Source of the DNA: JAJRVM01 sp963700515
Lineage (GTDB): Bacteria; Planctomycetota; Planctomycetia; Pirellulales; Pirellulaceae
Length of the DNA stretch: 64,000 nt
Assembly: GCA_963700515.1 (NCBI GenBank)
Contig: CAVOXY010000048.1
Coordinates: 1 to 64,000 of the forward strand
Direction of reading: 5' to 3'
The translations under genes were made by a program, and so were the position numbers. Positions within the stretch are counted from its first letter, which is position 1, and every line of letters starts with the position of its first letter. The notes under the pieces were generated by a model. The model saw nothing but the letters and a program-made list of their open reading frames with translations. It did not search any database and was not told the DNA's origin. Shown here one piece after another: positions 10,691-21,279 of this stretch.

Positions 10691-11491
10691 CAGCATCGGC
10701 ACAATCGCCGGCTCGACCATGCCGTGACCGTAACCCTGTAGCTCGTATAGCGTGACGTCTTTGTGACCGACGACTTTGAGCATCCGCATGAAGTAGGCGT
10801 TTTCTTCGTAGCGGCCCAGCATTTCCATCTCGCGGTCGCCGGTGATCAGCAGGATCGGTGGCGCATCGGGCCGGACATGGTAGAGCGGCGCGAACGAGTC
10901 GACCAGCGGCTGCGTCTTGGGGATCCCCCTTTCCTGTCGCACCGTCATGTGAGTAATCGTGTGACCGCTGAGCGGGATGAGCCCGGCAATTCGATCGGCG
11001 TCGATTTCGTACTCGGCCAGCCAGCGCTTGTCGATTCCGATCATGCTGGTCAAATAGCCACCGGCGGAATGGCCCGACACGAAGATCTTATCGGGATCGC
11101 CGCCGTACTTCTCAATGTTCCGAAAAGTCCATGCGACGGCGGCGGCGGCGTCTTGCAGATAGGCGGGACAGGTGACTTTCGGGTACAACCGGTAGTTGGC
11201 GGCGACGACGGCAATGCCCTTATCCTGAAGGCCGGAAGGAATGTGCCGGTTGCCTCCAGTGAGTCCCCCGCCATGGAACCAGACCACGGTCGCAAAGCCG
11301 GTCTTGTCCGCCGGACAGTAGAGATCCAGACGGCAACGATCACACTGGTACGGCGTGGCCGCCTTTTCGTCCTCCAGGTATGAGATGTCTTTCTCGGTGC
11401 GATACCGAATTTCATCGCTTTTCGTCTCGTCGGCCAGCGCACTGCTGCCGAGGGCCGCCATCAAGGTGAACGCACAGAGTATTCGTAGCAT
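10681..11491 (-). CDS. Secreted alpha/beta hydrolase (BD-FAE/acetyl-esterase type), 3' end truncated at the join
   Basis: An exported serine esterase. The start ATG at 11489-11491 follows AGGAAA, and residues 1-20 form a signal peptide (MLRILCAFTLMAALGSSALA). The oxyanion motif HGGGLTGG lies near residue 70, the nucleophile elbow GHSAGG near 145, and the catalytic Asp and His are expected in ILLITGDREMEM and GYGHGMVEP. The family hydrolyses acetyl or feruloyl esters of hemicellulose or works as an esterase/lipase. About 270 residues are readable, and the last few family residues are missing because the frame runs across the contig join. The open frame past 10,681 to 10,565 should be ignored. 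Confidence 0.8.
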
Positions 11492-11788
11492 GAAATCGTT
11501 TCCTTTCCAAAACAATTGCCCCGAAGGTAGCACCAATCGGCCGCCATATTTCAGGTCACGGGTTTCACCAAGCGAATCTGGCCAGCCGCTCTCAGTTCGC
11601 CAATCCCTTGGTGAACCCAGTTTACGGCTCGATGAGTCGGATTCGCAATGACTTCTGATGACATTTCCATGACATACCTGGACTCATCGTTCCAGCAATC
11701 GAACTCTTTCACTCACTGGATCAGCCCGTTAAACTCAGTCCCGTCGGCGGACATCACATTCCCTATCACTCATCAGCGGAGGTGCGTC

Positions 11789-12212
11789 GTGTCCACACAG
11801 AGGCACATCACGAGGCGACGGATGTTCAGGATCGCGATGGCCGGCACATCAGGCGTCATCGCTGGGACAATCCTGCAGGGACGCGAGCACGGCACGGGCA
11901 CTGCGGACCAGACGATCCGAGGGCCGTTTCCAATTCTGACGACCCCTTCACAGCATCGGGCGCGGTGGACTTCGACGCGCTCGCCAACCAGGCGCGCTTC
12001 GTCGACTGGGGCGGCTGCCCGGGCATGATCTGGCCCCAGTCGGGCGACAGCATCGATCTGCTGACCACCGACGAAAAGCTCCAGGGCATGCAAGTGCTGG
12101 CCAAGGCGGCTCGCGGCCTCCGCACGGCGCTGTGCCTCGGCGTGCAGGGTAAGGACACGGCCGACATGCTCAATTTCGCGAAGCAGGCCGAGGAGCTGGC
12201 GCCGGCGGCCCA
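11789..12212 (+). pseudogene. Dihydrodipicolinate synthase (DapA)-family protein, Tat-type leader, truncated by repeats
   Basis: The start is a GTG at 11789 with GGAGG six bases upstream. The N-terminus has a twin-arginine-like leader (RRRMFRIAMAGTSG). After a one-base deletion near 11,945 the frame reads GAVDFDALANQARFVDWGG, then GDSIDLLTTDEKLQGM and KAARGLRTALCLGVQGKD, the first third of the (beta/alpha)8 barrel of the DapA/NAL lyase family. The gene stops at about residue 140 where the element-end repeat begins at 12213, so the catalytic Lys is absent and the product cannot be active. The missing 3' two-thirds is not found on the far side of the element. The 297 bases upstream (11492-11788) hold no other supported gene. 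Confidence 0.7.
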
Positions 12213-12239
12213 GACGGGAGCAGACATCTGCCCTTGCTG
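12213..12239 (+). repeat. Extra copy of the element-end repeat
   Basis: The 27 bases match the terminal motif of the element at 12270 (GACGGGAGCAGACA then CTGCCCTTGCT) apart from one missing base. Short GACGGGAGCA pieces recur at about 12243, 12258 and 12270. The end motif therefore appears at least twice side by side, as after repeated or nested insertion. Confidence 0.7.
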
Positions 12240-12269
12240 ACAGGACGGGAGCACCGACGACGGGAGCAC

Positions 12270-13877
12270 GACGGGAGCAGACACTCTGCCCTTGCTCGCT
12301 CTGCCCTTGCTCGCTCTGCCCTTGCTGCTCTCGCCGATCGCGACGGCGGTCGAGAGTGGCAGACGGTCACGCTGACAAGGGGAACGGGTGGTGACAGCTT
12401 CGGTCAGGCGAAGAAGAGCGAGTACGAGACGAGGTCGGCACGGCGTCAACTACGAATTCGCGCTGCGGCGGCGCAGGTTGAGCGCCGGATGCGGGGTGAG
12501 AAATGAATTGTGCCGACCGTCAAGCGAACCGAGCCAGGCGAATAGGAATGGCCTCAGGCAAACAGCCGCCGGCTGGCTGAGGCACCCTTGAGACAACTGC
12601 GGCCCATCCGCTGAGCGACTTCTTCCAACGCCGCGGGAGTGCCGACGGCGTGGCAGAAGACACTGTCGTAGCGCTGCAGCGTATCGAGCCAGGCCTCCTC
12701 GTTCACCTCCAGATAATCGAGCAGTGTTTCCACGTCCTTGGGAACTGCAGTGCATCGGCCGCTGCGCAGTTGCCGAGCGGTCCATTCGAGCAACCGCAGG
12801 TAATTCTCCAGCGAAATCTCCAGCAGCCCCAGATCGGATGCGCGACGGCCCCAACGTGACGAGAACGCGATCGTCTCGTCCTGGAGCGTCTCCTCGCGCA
12901 GTGTCAGTTCCCCCAGCCACCCATCGGCGCGGTTCGGGCTGTTGGGCCGCTGCTCTTGCGCAAGATCCGCTGGTAGGCCGACGTATAGCGCGCCGTGCGC
13001 GGCGAAGCGGCTTCACCCGCCTTGATCGGATTCAAGTCCACGTACAGGGCGCAGATCAACATGCCGTGGGGATCGGCACATTCACGGCACTTGTAGCGAG
13101 TCTCGAAAAACCTACCGGTGCAGCCATCTTCCTTATTGGCGCGGCGGGCAATATTCTCGCACAGAATACCCATAAACCAGGAAATATTGCTCAACCGGCG
13201 TCGCATCTGCTGGATGCGTTTCTTGTTGCGAACCGCCTGCTGAATCCGTTTTTCGTTGGGCAGCGGCAGGTCGTCCGACATGCATTTAGCGATCCGCATG
13301 ATGGTCAGATAGCGGCGTGCCACCTCGTAAGGCGACCAGCGCTTGGCCACATCGGGCCGCGAGCGGAGCATCAGGTGCAGATGATTACTGAGCTCCGCAT
13401 GGAATTCCACTTCGATGGCGAACAGCGCTGCCAGCTGTTCTTCTCGCGTGAGAATCCAGTCGCGGCGATGGGAGAAGTTGCGGCCGGTAAGTGGATCCAG
13501 GCCACAGAGAAAGGCGCGGCGCACGCAGCGCACCCAACAGTGGTATACCGCTTTGCGATCACGGCCCAACAACTTGCGACGAGCGTAGGCGACCATGGGG
13601 CAATCCCTCCATGTGCAGGCAGTGCCCGAGGCCGACGGTGGACCAGTGGGGGCCATCGGAGAACACTGCGCGAAAGTGATTGCCCGCCTTTCGCTCGCCA
13701 GAAGTACCCACATCTTACCCGCTCCACCCTCCCCTGCAATACCCTCCGCAGCAGGGCTTCAGTGACATGCATATGGTACCGCAAATGCTATTATGGCATC
13801 GCTGAGCATGTTCGGCGTCGGACGGTCGCTGAAGTGGTCGACGCAACGGGTGGTAAGCAGGGTGTCTGCTCCTCTCT
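12270..13877 (-). mobile_element. Y1-transposase insertion element, copy 1 (about 1.6 kb)
   Basis: Boundaries come from comparison with copies at 27178-28294 and 29557-30101. The left end starts GACGGGAGCAGACACTCTGC; the right end, read on the minus strand, starts GGAGCAGACACCCTGC. The ends share GGAGCAGACAC-(T/C)-CTGC as an inverted repeat, 15 of 16 positions. Inside the left end the 15-mer CTCTGCCCTTGCTCG is repeated about three times in tandem. Left flank is a truncated DapA-like gene and right flank is a beta-helix remnant, so it sits at a rearrangement breakpoint. Noncoding sequence 12290-12553 inside the element is about 90% identical by eye to 29570-29840. Confidence 0.7.
12554..13596 (-). 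CDS. Y1 (HUH-type) transposase with long C-terminal extension, one frameshift
   Basis: About 347 codons from ATG 13594-13596. The N-terminal half carries KAVYHCWVRCVRRAFL and then AELSNHLHLMLRSRPDV; N-H-L-H-L-M-L is the metal-binding histidine pair of IS200/REP-type single-strand transposases. A candidate catalytic Tyr lies in YEVARRYLTIMRIAKCM. A middle segment reads NISWFMGILCENIARRAN and then RFFETRYKCRECADPHGM, and NPIKAGEA follows. The C-terminal ~130 residues (YLRLLEWTARQLRSG to CLKGASASRRLFA) are extra relative to IS200 TnpA. One base is missing near 12,961 compared with copy 2, so this copy may be a sequencing casualty or truly inactive. Confidence 0.75.
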
Positions 13878-14045
13878 GCTCCTCTCTTTCGGGCCGATTG
13901 CTGTAGATAGCTTTGTTCCCCGTGAAAGTGTTGCCAGCGATGGTCACTGTCCCGCCGGAGAAGTTTTCGATAGCGCCTCCGTCATAGGAGCTCTTCGCGC
14001 CCTACGTCATTTCTCAGACCGCGAGGCAGATGACTGTGGAGAACG
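13878..14045 (-). pseudogene. Fragment of a right-handed beta-helix (choice-of-anchor/polymorphic repeat) protein
   Basis: On the minus strand the sequence reads SSYDGGAIENFSGGTVTIAG followed by NTFTGNKA. The G-G-A-I-x-N and N-x-F-x-x-N-x-A spacing is the hallmark of extracellular parallel beta-helix repeats. Only about 40 residues remain and no start or stop belongs to it. The frame runs directly into the right end of the insertion element, so the gene was cut there. Its partner fragment is not in the window. Confidence 0.55.
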
Positions 14046-15194
14046 CTATTCGGGAATCGCCAGGAACGCTGCAGGGCCAGTCCCGGGGTAAGGTCCGATA
14101 AGACCAGTGCCCACGATCTCGCCCATTTCATTCACTGCGCAAGCTTCCAGCAGTTTGAGAAACGGTGATTTGCGCCCGACGTAGTTGTTCAGCAGGATCA
14201 TTTTCTCGTCGGCACTGGGCCAAACGACTGCTTCAGGGCCATATTGTGATCTATCTCCCGATCCAACGATGGTGCCGTTGTTGTTGATGTCCTGGGCACT
14301 CGCCGATGTGATTTTCTTGTCGCGATGCAGAATCTGTGATTCATCTCCGATCCAGACCACCGCCTCGGTGGGCCAGCCGGCGTCTCCACAAATCGCTCCG
14401 CCGTCGTTCACACCGAAAACGTGGACCTCGCCGGCCTCGACGATCTGCGGCAGGGGATCGACAGCCAGGGTCCCATCGGGAAGTGACTGCACGGTCCAGG
14501 ATACTGCGGCCGGCGATCGGTTCGCCGTGCGAAACATTCCCGCGATCTGCGCCAAGCCGTCCTCGTTGTTGTTGGCAATTGCCACGGAAACACTCGTCTC
14601 GTCCAGCGTGGGCAAGGCAACGGGGCCCCAGACGCTCGGTTCGCCGCCGGACCAGTTGACCCGCCACGCGACAGCTTGCGCCGTGGTGCCAAATGGAGAG
14701 ACCGCACACTACTCCCTCGTTGTTGATCGCGCGGGCATCCGACCGAACATCTCCGTTCAAGGGCGGCAGAGGCAAGGGCGCCGCTTCTGCGCTGGGCCCA
14801 ATAGAGCCCCACACTGTTTCCGCTGGCATCCTCCCCATATCCCACGATTTCGCCGAAGTCGTTGATGCCGTCGGCCCCGTCCGCCGCCGGTCAACGTGCT
14901 GATCTCGGATTGGATGGCCGCGCCGGACCCGCTGACCTCCCAATAGGCGGCCCTCCGCTCCGACGTCGCAGCGTCTCTGACGAAGCCAACCGTGTCTCCC
15001 AAGTTATTGACGTCGCTGGGATAGCATCTCCATGTACCATCGGCGTCGTCAAGCTTGACAATCGTGTAGGAAGTCCCGCTGGAATCGTCACCGGGCGGCT
15101 TAGCCGGTTTCTTTGCCTCAGAGACAGGCGATAACACCAGGCTGACCAGGGCAGTGACCGCGAGAGCGTGTAGCTTGTTAGATCGCAAAAACAT
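14046..15194 (-). CDS. Secreted HAF-repeat-like protein, frameshifted
   Basis: An exported protein of about 380 residues. ATG at 15192-15194 follows GGAGGT; residues 1-27 form a signal peptide ending VSEAKK. The body is a series of strand-turn repeats with recurring I-N-x-x-G-x-x-V-G: DVNNLGDTVGFV, NDFGEIVGYGED, INNEGVVCGLS, VNDGGAICGDAG, INNNGTIVGSGD, VNEMGEIVGTGL. This pattern matches the HAF extracellular repeat family, predicted beta-propeller-like surface proteins of unknown role. It ends AAFLAIPE at 14046. Three or four indels lie between 14,620 and 14,900. It is 79 bases downstream of the next secreted gene on the same strand. Confidence 0.65.
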
Positions 15195-15273
15195 GTGATC
15201 GTACCTCCAATTAGATGGGTGAGTGACTTAAGGTTGCCAGTCTTCACTTGGCTGCATCTACTGCGCAGCGTGA

Positions 15274-16322
15274 TCAGGGTAGAAGGGAGCTGCCGACGAG
15301 CGAGTAACCCTCCGGAGCCTCTCCAGTGATCAGGCAGAGAGCCTCGGCGAGGGCCGCTTCTTCCTCGATCGCCGCCATCCTCGCCTTGCTCTTGTCGTGC
15401 GGCACGACCACGGTGCAGCATTCCACGATACCTTCACCATCGCCTTCGCCCGACAGCACCACGATCAAGTAGACACGGCCGATTCCCTCGCCCCTCCGCT
15501 CCGCCCGGAGCCAGAGCGTGCCTCCCTCGTCGAACACAACGTCGGGCCAGTCCGTCCTCGGTGGCTTCTTCGTCAGCCTCATTGCTGAAAACCAATACGT
15601 CCACGGTTGGAGCAAACGGCAAGCCCACATCCACAAGCTCGTGGTTCGGCGGCCAGAGGTAGGTGCAGGCCGCGGCTTCGACCGGGTTCGGAGTGGCCGG
15701 CGTGCCCAGGGTGTCTACCGAGACGTTGGACACCTCCCCTTCGCTCACGGTCAGCGTGAGTTGCCAGTCGGCGTGATCCATGCCCGGCAGCCAGTCGTAT
15801 ATATCCGGAACGCCGGGCCGCTCGGTTCATTTGGAATTCGATAGTCGATGTATCCCGCCAAGGCACGTCACCCGAAAGGAAACTAGCCGTTTGCGGAAAT
15901 CGCCAGCGTGTAGATGCCCTCCGTCTCGAAGGTGTAGTTGAAATTTCCGTCGTACCAACTGATCGATGCCGTCGTCTCCGAGGACGCCGGCGAGCGTCGT
16001 CGTGAACGACGAGAATGTTCTCGTTTTCGTCGAACAGCACCATTCCTCCGTCAGCCCGAGTGAGTTCGCCGTCACCGTTAAGATCGCCTCCTGAGTAGAT
16101 GCTCTCGAGGATCAGAGCATCGAAGTTGACCGTCGTCCTGGCCGTGACATGAAAGGTGACCCAGTCGATTCTCGCTTCATCTGCGAGTCCGTCACCGTCG
16201 AAATCGCCGCGGATCCATTCCCCGCTGGTGATGATCGGCGGCTGAGGCGGGCCAGCGTTGACATTGTCGGTCACCAGGACCGCGAGGGCGACCGCCACCA
16301 AACAGAATCTCTTGCAGCACAT
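15274..16322 (-). CDS. Secreted protein with dockerin/EF-hand-like loops, DVUA0089-like, frameshifted
   Basis: ATG at 16320-16322 follows AGGGGA; the signal peptide is MCCKRFCLVAVALAVLVTDN plus a short tail. Calcium-loop-like segments GDFDGDGLADEARIDW and GGDLNGDGELTRADGG come next, then a DVUA0089-type segment where, after frame repair, WYDGNFNYTFETEGIYTLAI is read. Further on is CTYLWPPNHELVDVGL, a motif common in planctomycete exported proteins before a beta-sandwich, and near the end VVPHDKSKARMAAIEEE. It is about 350 residues with two or three indels near 15,570, 15,800 and 16,000. Likely a cell-surface or extracellular protein; no enzymatic motif is seen. Confidence 0.6.
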
Positions 16323-16416
16323 CTCAAATCCCCTTTTTTGGGAGGCGGTCCGCGGGTTACAATGAAAACGCCGTCTGCCCCGCGGTGCGCGGACCGTGCG
16401 CAGCGGGCTTCAGGCT

Positions 16417-16459
16417 CCGGCCGGTGAGTGGTGCTTGGTCGTACTGGCTCACCGGCCGG
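16417..16459 (-). terminator. 12-bp perfect hairpin downstream of the kinase-TPR gene
   Basis: Arms 16417-16428 and 16448-16459 are exact inverted repeats with a 19-base loop. It lies 28 bases beyond the stop of the kinase-TPR gene on the minus strand. No run of U follows, so it could be a terminator or an mRNA-end stabilising stem. Confidence 0.5.
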
Positions 16460-16486
16460 TTGTTTGTCGAGTGCGTATCCTACGCC

Positions 16487-19400
16487 CTATTTATTCTCCA
16501 ATTTCTGCTGCCACGGAGACGCCTGTTCCGGTTTGCCCCAGGCCTCACAAAGCTCGATCAGCCTTTCAAGGCTCGTCGTCAGACGATCCTTGTAGTAGGC
16601 GGGAATCTTGGCCTCTCGTTGCTTCATGCCCTCGTAGCCTGCAATCAGCAAGGTCTCGGCCTCGGTGAACACTTGTTCGGCCGTTTCGACGTTGGTTAGT
16701 CGAAGCGCCTGCGCTTTTCCCGTCAACGTTGCGCCGACGAGGCTCATGGTGTCAAAACGCACCCAATTATCCGGCTGCTTCTTCTCCCGAATAACCAGGG
16801 CCTCGCGCAGAATTGGCTCCGCTTCGTTGTACTTCTTCTGATCGAGGAGGCATGATCCGAGCCCGGCAAGCCAACGTGCGGATGGATCCAGAGTGTCGTG
16901 CTGCCGGCGCAGGGTCACCAGCTTCACCAGAAGCGACTCGGCTTCTTCGAAGCGGCCCTGATGCTGGTACAAGGCTGCCAGTGTGTTCATGGAAGCCAGA
17001 GTGTCTGGGTGTTCCTCGCCGAGTACTCGGCGCTGAATCTTCAGGGTCTTGTTGTGAAGATTCTCCGCGTCGTCGTAACGATCCTGCGCTACGTATAGTT
17101 CTGCCAGACTGTGCATGATCCTCAGCGTGTTGGGGTGCTCCGCGCACCTGCACCCGACAGTGGATCTCCAGGGCCTTGTCGTACAGATCTTCAGCTTTGC
17201 TGTAGCGACCCTGGCCATGGTACACCAACGCCAGATTGCTCATGACGGTTGCCGTGTTGGGGTGCTCCGCGCCAAATACTCCCCGACTGATTTCGAGAGC
17301 CTCCTCTTGCAGATTCCCAGCATCCTCGTAGCGACCCTGGGCCCGGTAAAACGTCACCAGGTGGTTCATCGAGGTCAGCGTATATGGGTGCTTGTCGCCG
17401 AGAACCTGGCGGCAAATCTCGAGTGTCTTCAGGCACAGTTGCTCGCCCTCGTTGTAGCGGTTCTGATCAATGTGCAGAGCCACCAGAACGTTCATGGAGT
17501 ACAGCGTATCTGGGTGCTCCGCGCCCAGTACTCGGCGCCGAATCTCCAGGACCTTCTCGTGCAGATCCTCAGCCTCCTCGCAGCGACCCAGATCCTGATA
17601 CAATGACCCCAGATTGCTCATACATATCACGGTGTGCGGGCCCTCGTCGCCCTCTACTCGGCGCAGGATCTCCAAGGTGCTCTCGAATAGCGATTCAGCT
17701 TCATCGAGTCGACCGTGGCTCTTGTACCACAGGGCCAAGTTGTGGGTGATGACGAGCGTGTACGGGTGTTCCTCGCCCATACCGCGTCGCGTGATCTCCA
17801 GGGCCTTCAGGTACAGCCGTCCTTCTTCTTCTGGGCGGCCGAGGTGCTTGTACAACACGGCCAGATTGTTCATGGAGACCAAAGTGTCTGGGTGCGACTC
17901 ACCTAGTACTCGGATCCGGGTCTCCAGGTTCTTTGCGCACAGCGGCTCGGCTTCCTGGTAGCGACGCTGGGCGATGTACAGCGTCGCCAGTTTGTGGATG
18001 CAGTCTAGGGTGGCTGGGTGCTCCTCGCCCGACATTCGAAGGCGGATTTCGAGCGTCTTCTGGTACAGTGTCTCGGCTTCCTCGAAGCGGCGCTGATCGC
18101 TGTACAGCTTCGCCAGGTTGTTCATGTACACCACGGTGCCTGGATGCTCCTCGCCCGACACTCGAGGCGGATCTCGAGCGTCTCTTGGCACAGCGTCTCG
18201 GCTTCCTCGAAGCGGCGCTGATCGCTGTAGAACATCCCCAGGTTGTTGATGGAGTTCAGCGTATTGGCGTGTTCCTCGCCGAACAATCGACGACAAGTCT
18301 CGATGGTGTTCTTACGCAGCGTTTCGGCTTCCTCATGGCGACCCTGACGCTGGTACAGCATCGCCAGATTGTTCGCAAATTCGAGCGTGTTCGGGTGCTT
18401 TTCTCCCAGCACCCGGCGCTGGATGTCCAGCGCCGTCACGATCAGCGGCTCAGCCTCCTCGTAGCGGCCTTGGCACTGATACAGCGCCGCCAGGTTGTTC
18501 ATGGAGCTCAGAGTGTCGTGGTGCTCCTCGCCAAGTACTCGGCGCCGGATCTCGAGAGTCTTATGGTACAGCGTCTCGGCTTCCTCGTAACGGCCCTGTT
18601 CTATGTAGAGTTTCGCCAGATTGTTCATGGAGTTCAGCGTCTCGACGTGCTCCTCGCCAAGCACTCGGCGGCGGATCTCCAGCGTCTTTTCATGCAACGT
18701 CTCGCTTTCCAAGTAACGGCTTTGGCACTGATACCGGAACGCCAGGCTGTTCATCGAGCTCCAGCGTATCTGGGTGCTCCTCGCCAAGCACTCGGCGGCG
18801 GATCTCGAGAGTCTTCCGCTCCAGCGTCTCGGCCTCTACACTGCGGTCCTGGTCGCTGTAGAGCGCCGCCAGGTTAGCCATCGAGCGCAGCGTACCTGGG
18901 TGCTCCGCGCCCAGTAACTGGCGGCGAATCTGGAGCGTCTCTTGGTACAGCGTCTCGGCTTCCTGATAGCGGCCCTGCATTTTGTAGAGCAGGCCCAGGT
19001 TGTTCATAGACGTCAATGTGTTGACGTGCTCTTCGCCCAGCACTTGGCGGGAGAGTTCCAGTACTTTCTTTTGCAGCGTCTCGGCTTCCTCATAGCGGCC
19101 CTGCTGCTCGTAGAGCGTCGCCAGGTTGTTCATCGAGCTCAGGGTGATTGGATGCTCCTCGCCAAGCACTCGGCGCCGGATGTCCAGCGTCTTTTCATGC
19201 AAAGTCTCGGCTTCCTTGTAGCGGCATTGGGCTTTGTATACTGCCGCCAAGTTGTTCATGGATTGCAGCGTATCTGAGTGCTCCTCGCCCAGTAACTGGC
19301 GGCGAATCTCGAGCGTCTTTTCATGCAACGTCTCGGCTTCCTGATAGCGGCCCTGCTCGAAATAGAGCACGCCCAGTCCGTTCATAGACGTCAATGTGTC

Positions 19401-21175
19401 GACGTGCTCTTCGCCCAGCACTTGGCGGTGGAGTTCCAGGGCGCGCTTGGCGTGTTTTTCGGCCTCCTCGTATGCGCCCAAGCCACGGTAGGTTTGACCT
19501 AGCGTATGGCGGATTGCGGCCTCCACCAATGGCTGCGTCTCGAACCGACCGCTAATCTTCTCTGCCGCCCGGTCCACGACCGTGCGCAGTTTGATCTCTC
19601 GGTCCGGTTCATTAAGCGGATCGGCTTGCCGCAGCAAGTCGTTGTTAATAAAGTCGTTGACTGCCTTGGCGATGGCCGCCTCGTTGCGGGCTTTTTCCGC
19701 TTCGCCTTCGGCACGGGCCGCTGCCTGTTTCGCTCGCTCCGCCTCGTTGTCGGCTCGCTTGCGCTGGGCCTCGGCTTCGACCCGCCGCTGTTCGGCAAGC
19801 TGTCGCTGTTGGGCCTCACGTTGCCGAGCGGATTCCGCCTCTTCATAGCGGCCCCGGCCAATCGCTCCGCCTTGGTCGCACGCATCATCTGCCACGTGGT
19901 GCCCACCAGTCCCAACAACAGCGCCGCCGCCACGACCAACCTGGTGGCCAGCGCCGCCTTGTTCCGCCGCGCAAACTTGCGGAACCGATAGGCCCGCGAC
20001 GGCGGACAGGCCACCACCGCCTCGTCGTTCAAGTACCGCTGGATATCATTGGCAAATCCGTTGGCCGTCTCGTACCGGCGCGCCCGGTCCTTCTCCAGGG
20101 CCTTCATCACGATCCAGTCCAACTCGCCGCGGACCAGCGTGCTCAGCTTCTTCGGCTCGATCTTGCGGTTGGCGGCGACCGACGGCAGCGTGTCGCTGGT
20201 GCTCAGCCGCGTGCTGGGCTTGGGCGGCTCCTCCTCGCGGATGATCCGCAGCATCTCGTCAAAGGCGGCACTGCGCAGACGCTGCTTGTCGAACGGCGTG
20301 CAGCCGGTGAGCAGCTCGTACAGCAGCACGCCCAGCGAATAGATGTCGCTGCGCGTGTCGATGTCCAGCTGGTTCAGCTTGGCCTGCTCGGGGCTCATGT
20401 ACTCCAGCGTGCCCACGATCTGGCCATACTGCGTGAACATCGTCTTCTCGGTCAGCTTCTGGCCCTGGTGGCCTTGGCCACGCCGAAGTCGATCACCTTG
20501 GGCACCGGCTGGCCGTCGTAGAGCGCAACCAGCACGTTGCGACGGCTTGAGATCGCGGTGGATGATCCCCTTCTGATGTGCGTGCTGCACGGCCTGGCAG
20601 ACGGGAATGAACAGCTCCAGCCGCTCCTTGGGCGTCAGGTGCTGCTCGTCACAGTACTCCGTGATCGGGATCCCCTTGACCAGTTCCATCACGAAGTAGG
20701 GCCGGCCGCTGTCGGTCGTCCCGGCATCCAGGACCTTGGCGATGTTGGGATGGTCCATCATCGCCAGGGCCTGCCGTTCGGCCTCGAACCGGGCGATCAC
20801 CTGCCGGGTGTCCATGCCCGGCTTGATGATCTTCAGGGCCACCCGCCGCTCGACCGGCTCGGTCTGCTCGGCCATGTAGACGACGCCCATGCCGCCTTCG
20901 CCGATCTGCTGCAGCAGCTTGTAGGGGCCGATGACGGTGCCGGGTTTTTCGGTGATGGGCTGGTCGATGGTGGGGGACGCACTGGCAACCGCCACAGCAG
21001 GCTGCTCAAGGAAACTACCGGGCTCGATGTGGGCTCGGAGCAGTGCGGAAACACGGTCCCGTAGTTCGCGGTCTCCGCCACACGCTTCGTCCAGCCGACG
21101 ATCCCACTCGTCCGAAGGTACCGTGCCCACCAACTCCACGAAGATCTCTTTGGCTCGGTGCGGTTTTGAGGTCAT
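16487..21175 (-). CDS. Ser/Thr protein kinase with about 20 kinesin-light-chain-type TPRs, frameshifted
   Basis: About 1,560 codons. Residues 1-80 resemble the helical leader of planctomycete Hanks kinases. The kinase core has the glycine loop GEGGMGVVY (~95), catalytic-pair Lys in VALKIIKPG, the loop HRDLKPS, and GTLEYMSPEQAK plus DTRSDIYSLGVLLYELLTG. Two opposite indels at 20,470-20,550 hide the DFG segment. A membrane helix (VVAAALLLGLVGTTW) follows, then a charged coiled coil rich in Ala/Glu/Arg, then 20-21 repeats of 42 residues with T-L-x-S-M-N-N-L-A and G-R-Y-x-E-A-E-T-L. The repeats should form a periplasmic or cytoplasmic protein-binding solenoid. Further indels lie near 19,850, 18,760, 18,170 and 17,140. 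It is 104 bases downstream of its ECF sigma gene. Confidence 0.88.
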
Positions 21176-21279
21176 TGGAAAACCCGTTTATGATGTACTT
21201 CCAATAGACAATGCGCCGTTGGTACCGGATTCGTCCGGAAGAAGATCGAGAATTTTTCCGCCAAGACCCTGGACGATGT

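Noticed and set aside
16520..19500. Tandem 126-base repeats as a CRISPR array or satellite
   Set aside because: The period is 42 codons and the translation is a regular TPR series in a kinase gene. There are no short direct repeats with unique spacers.
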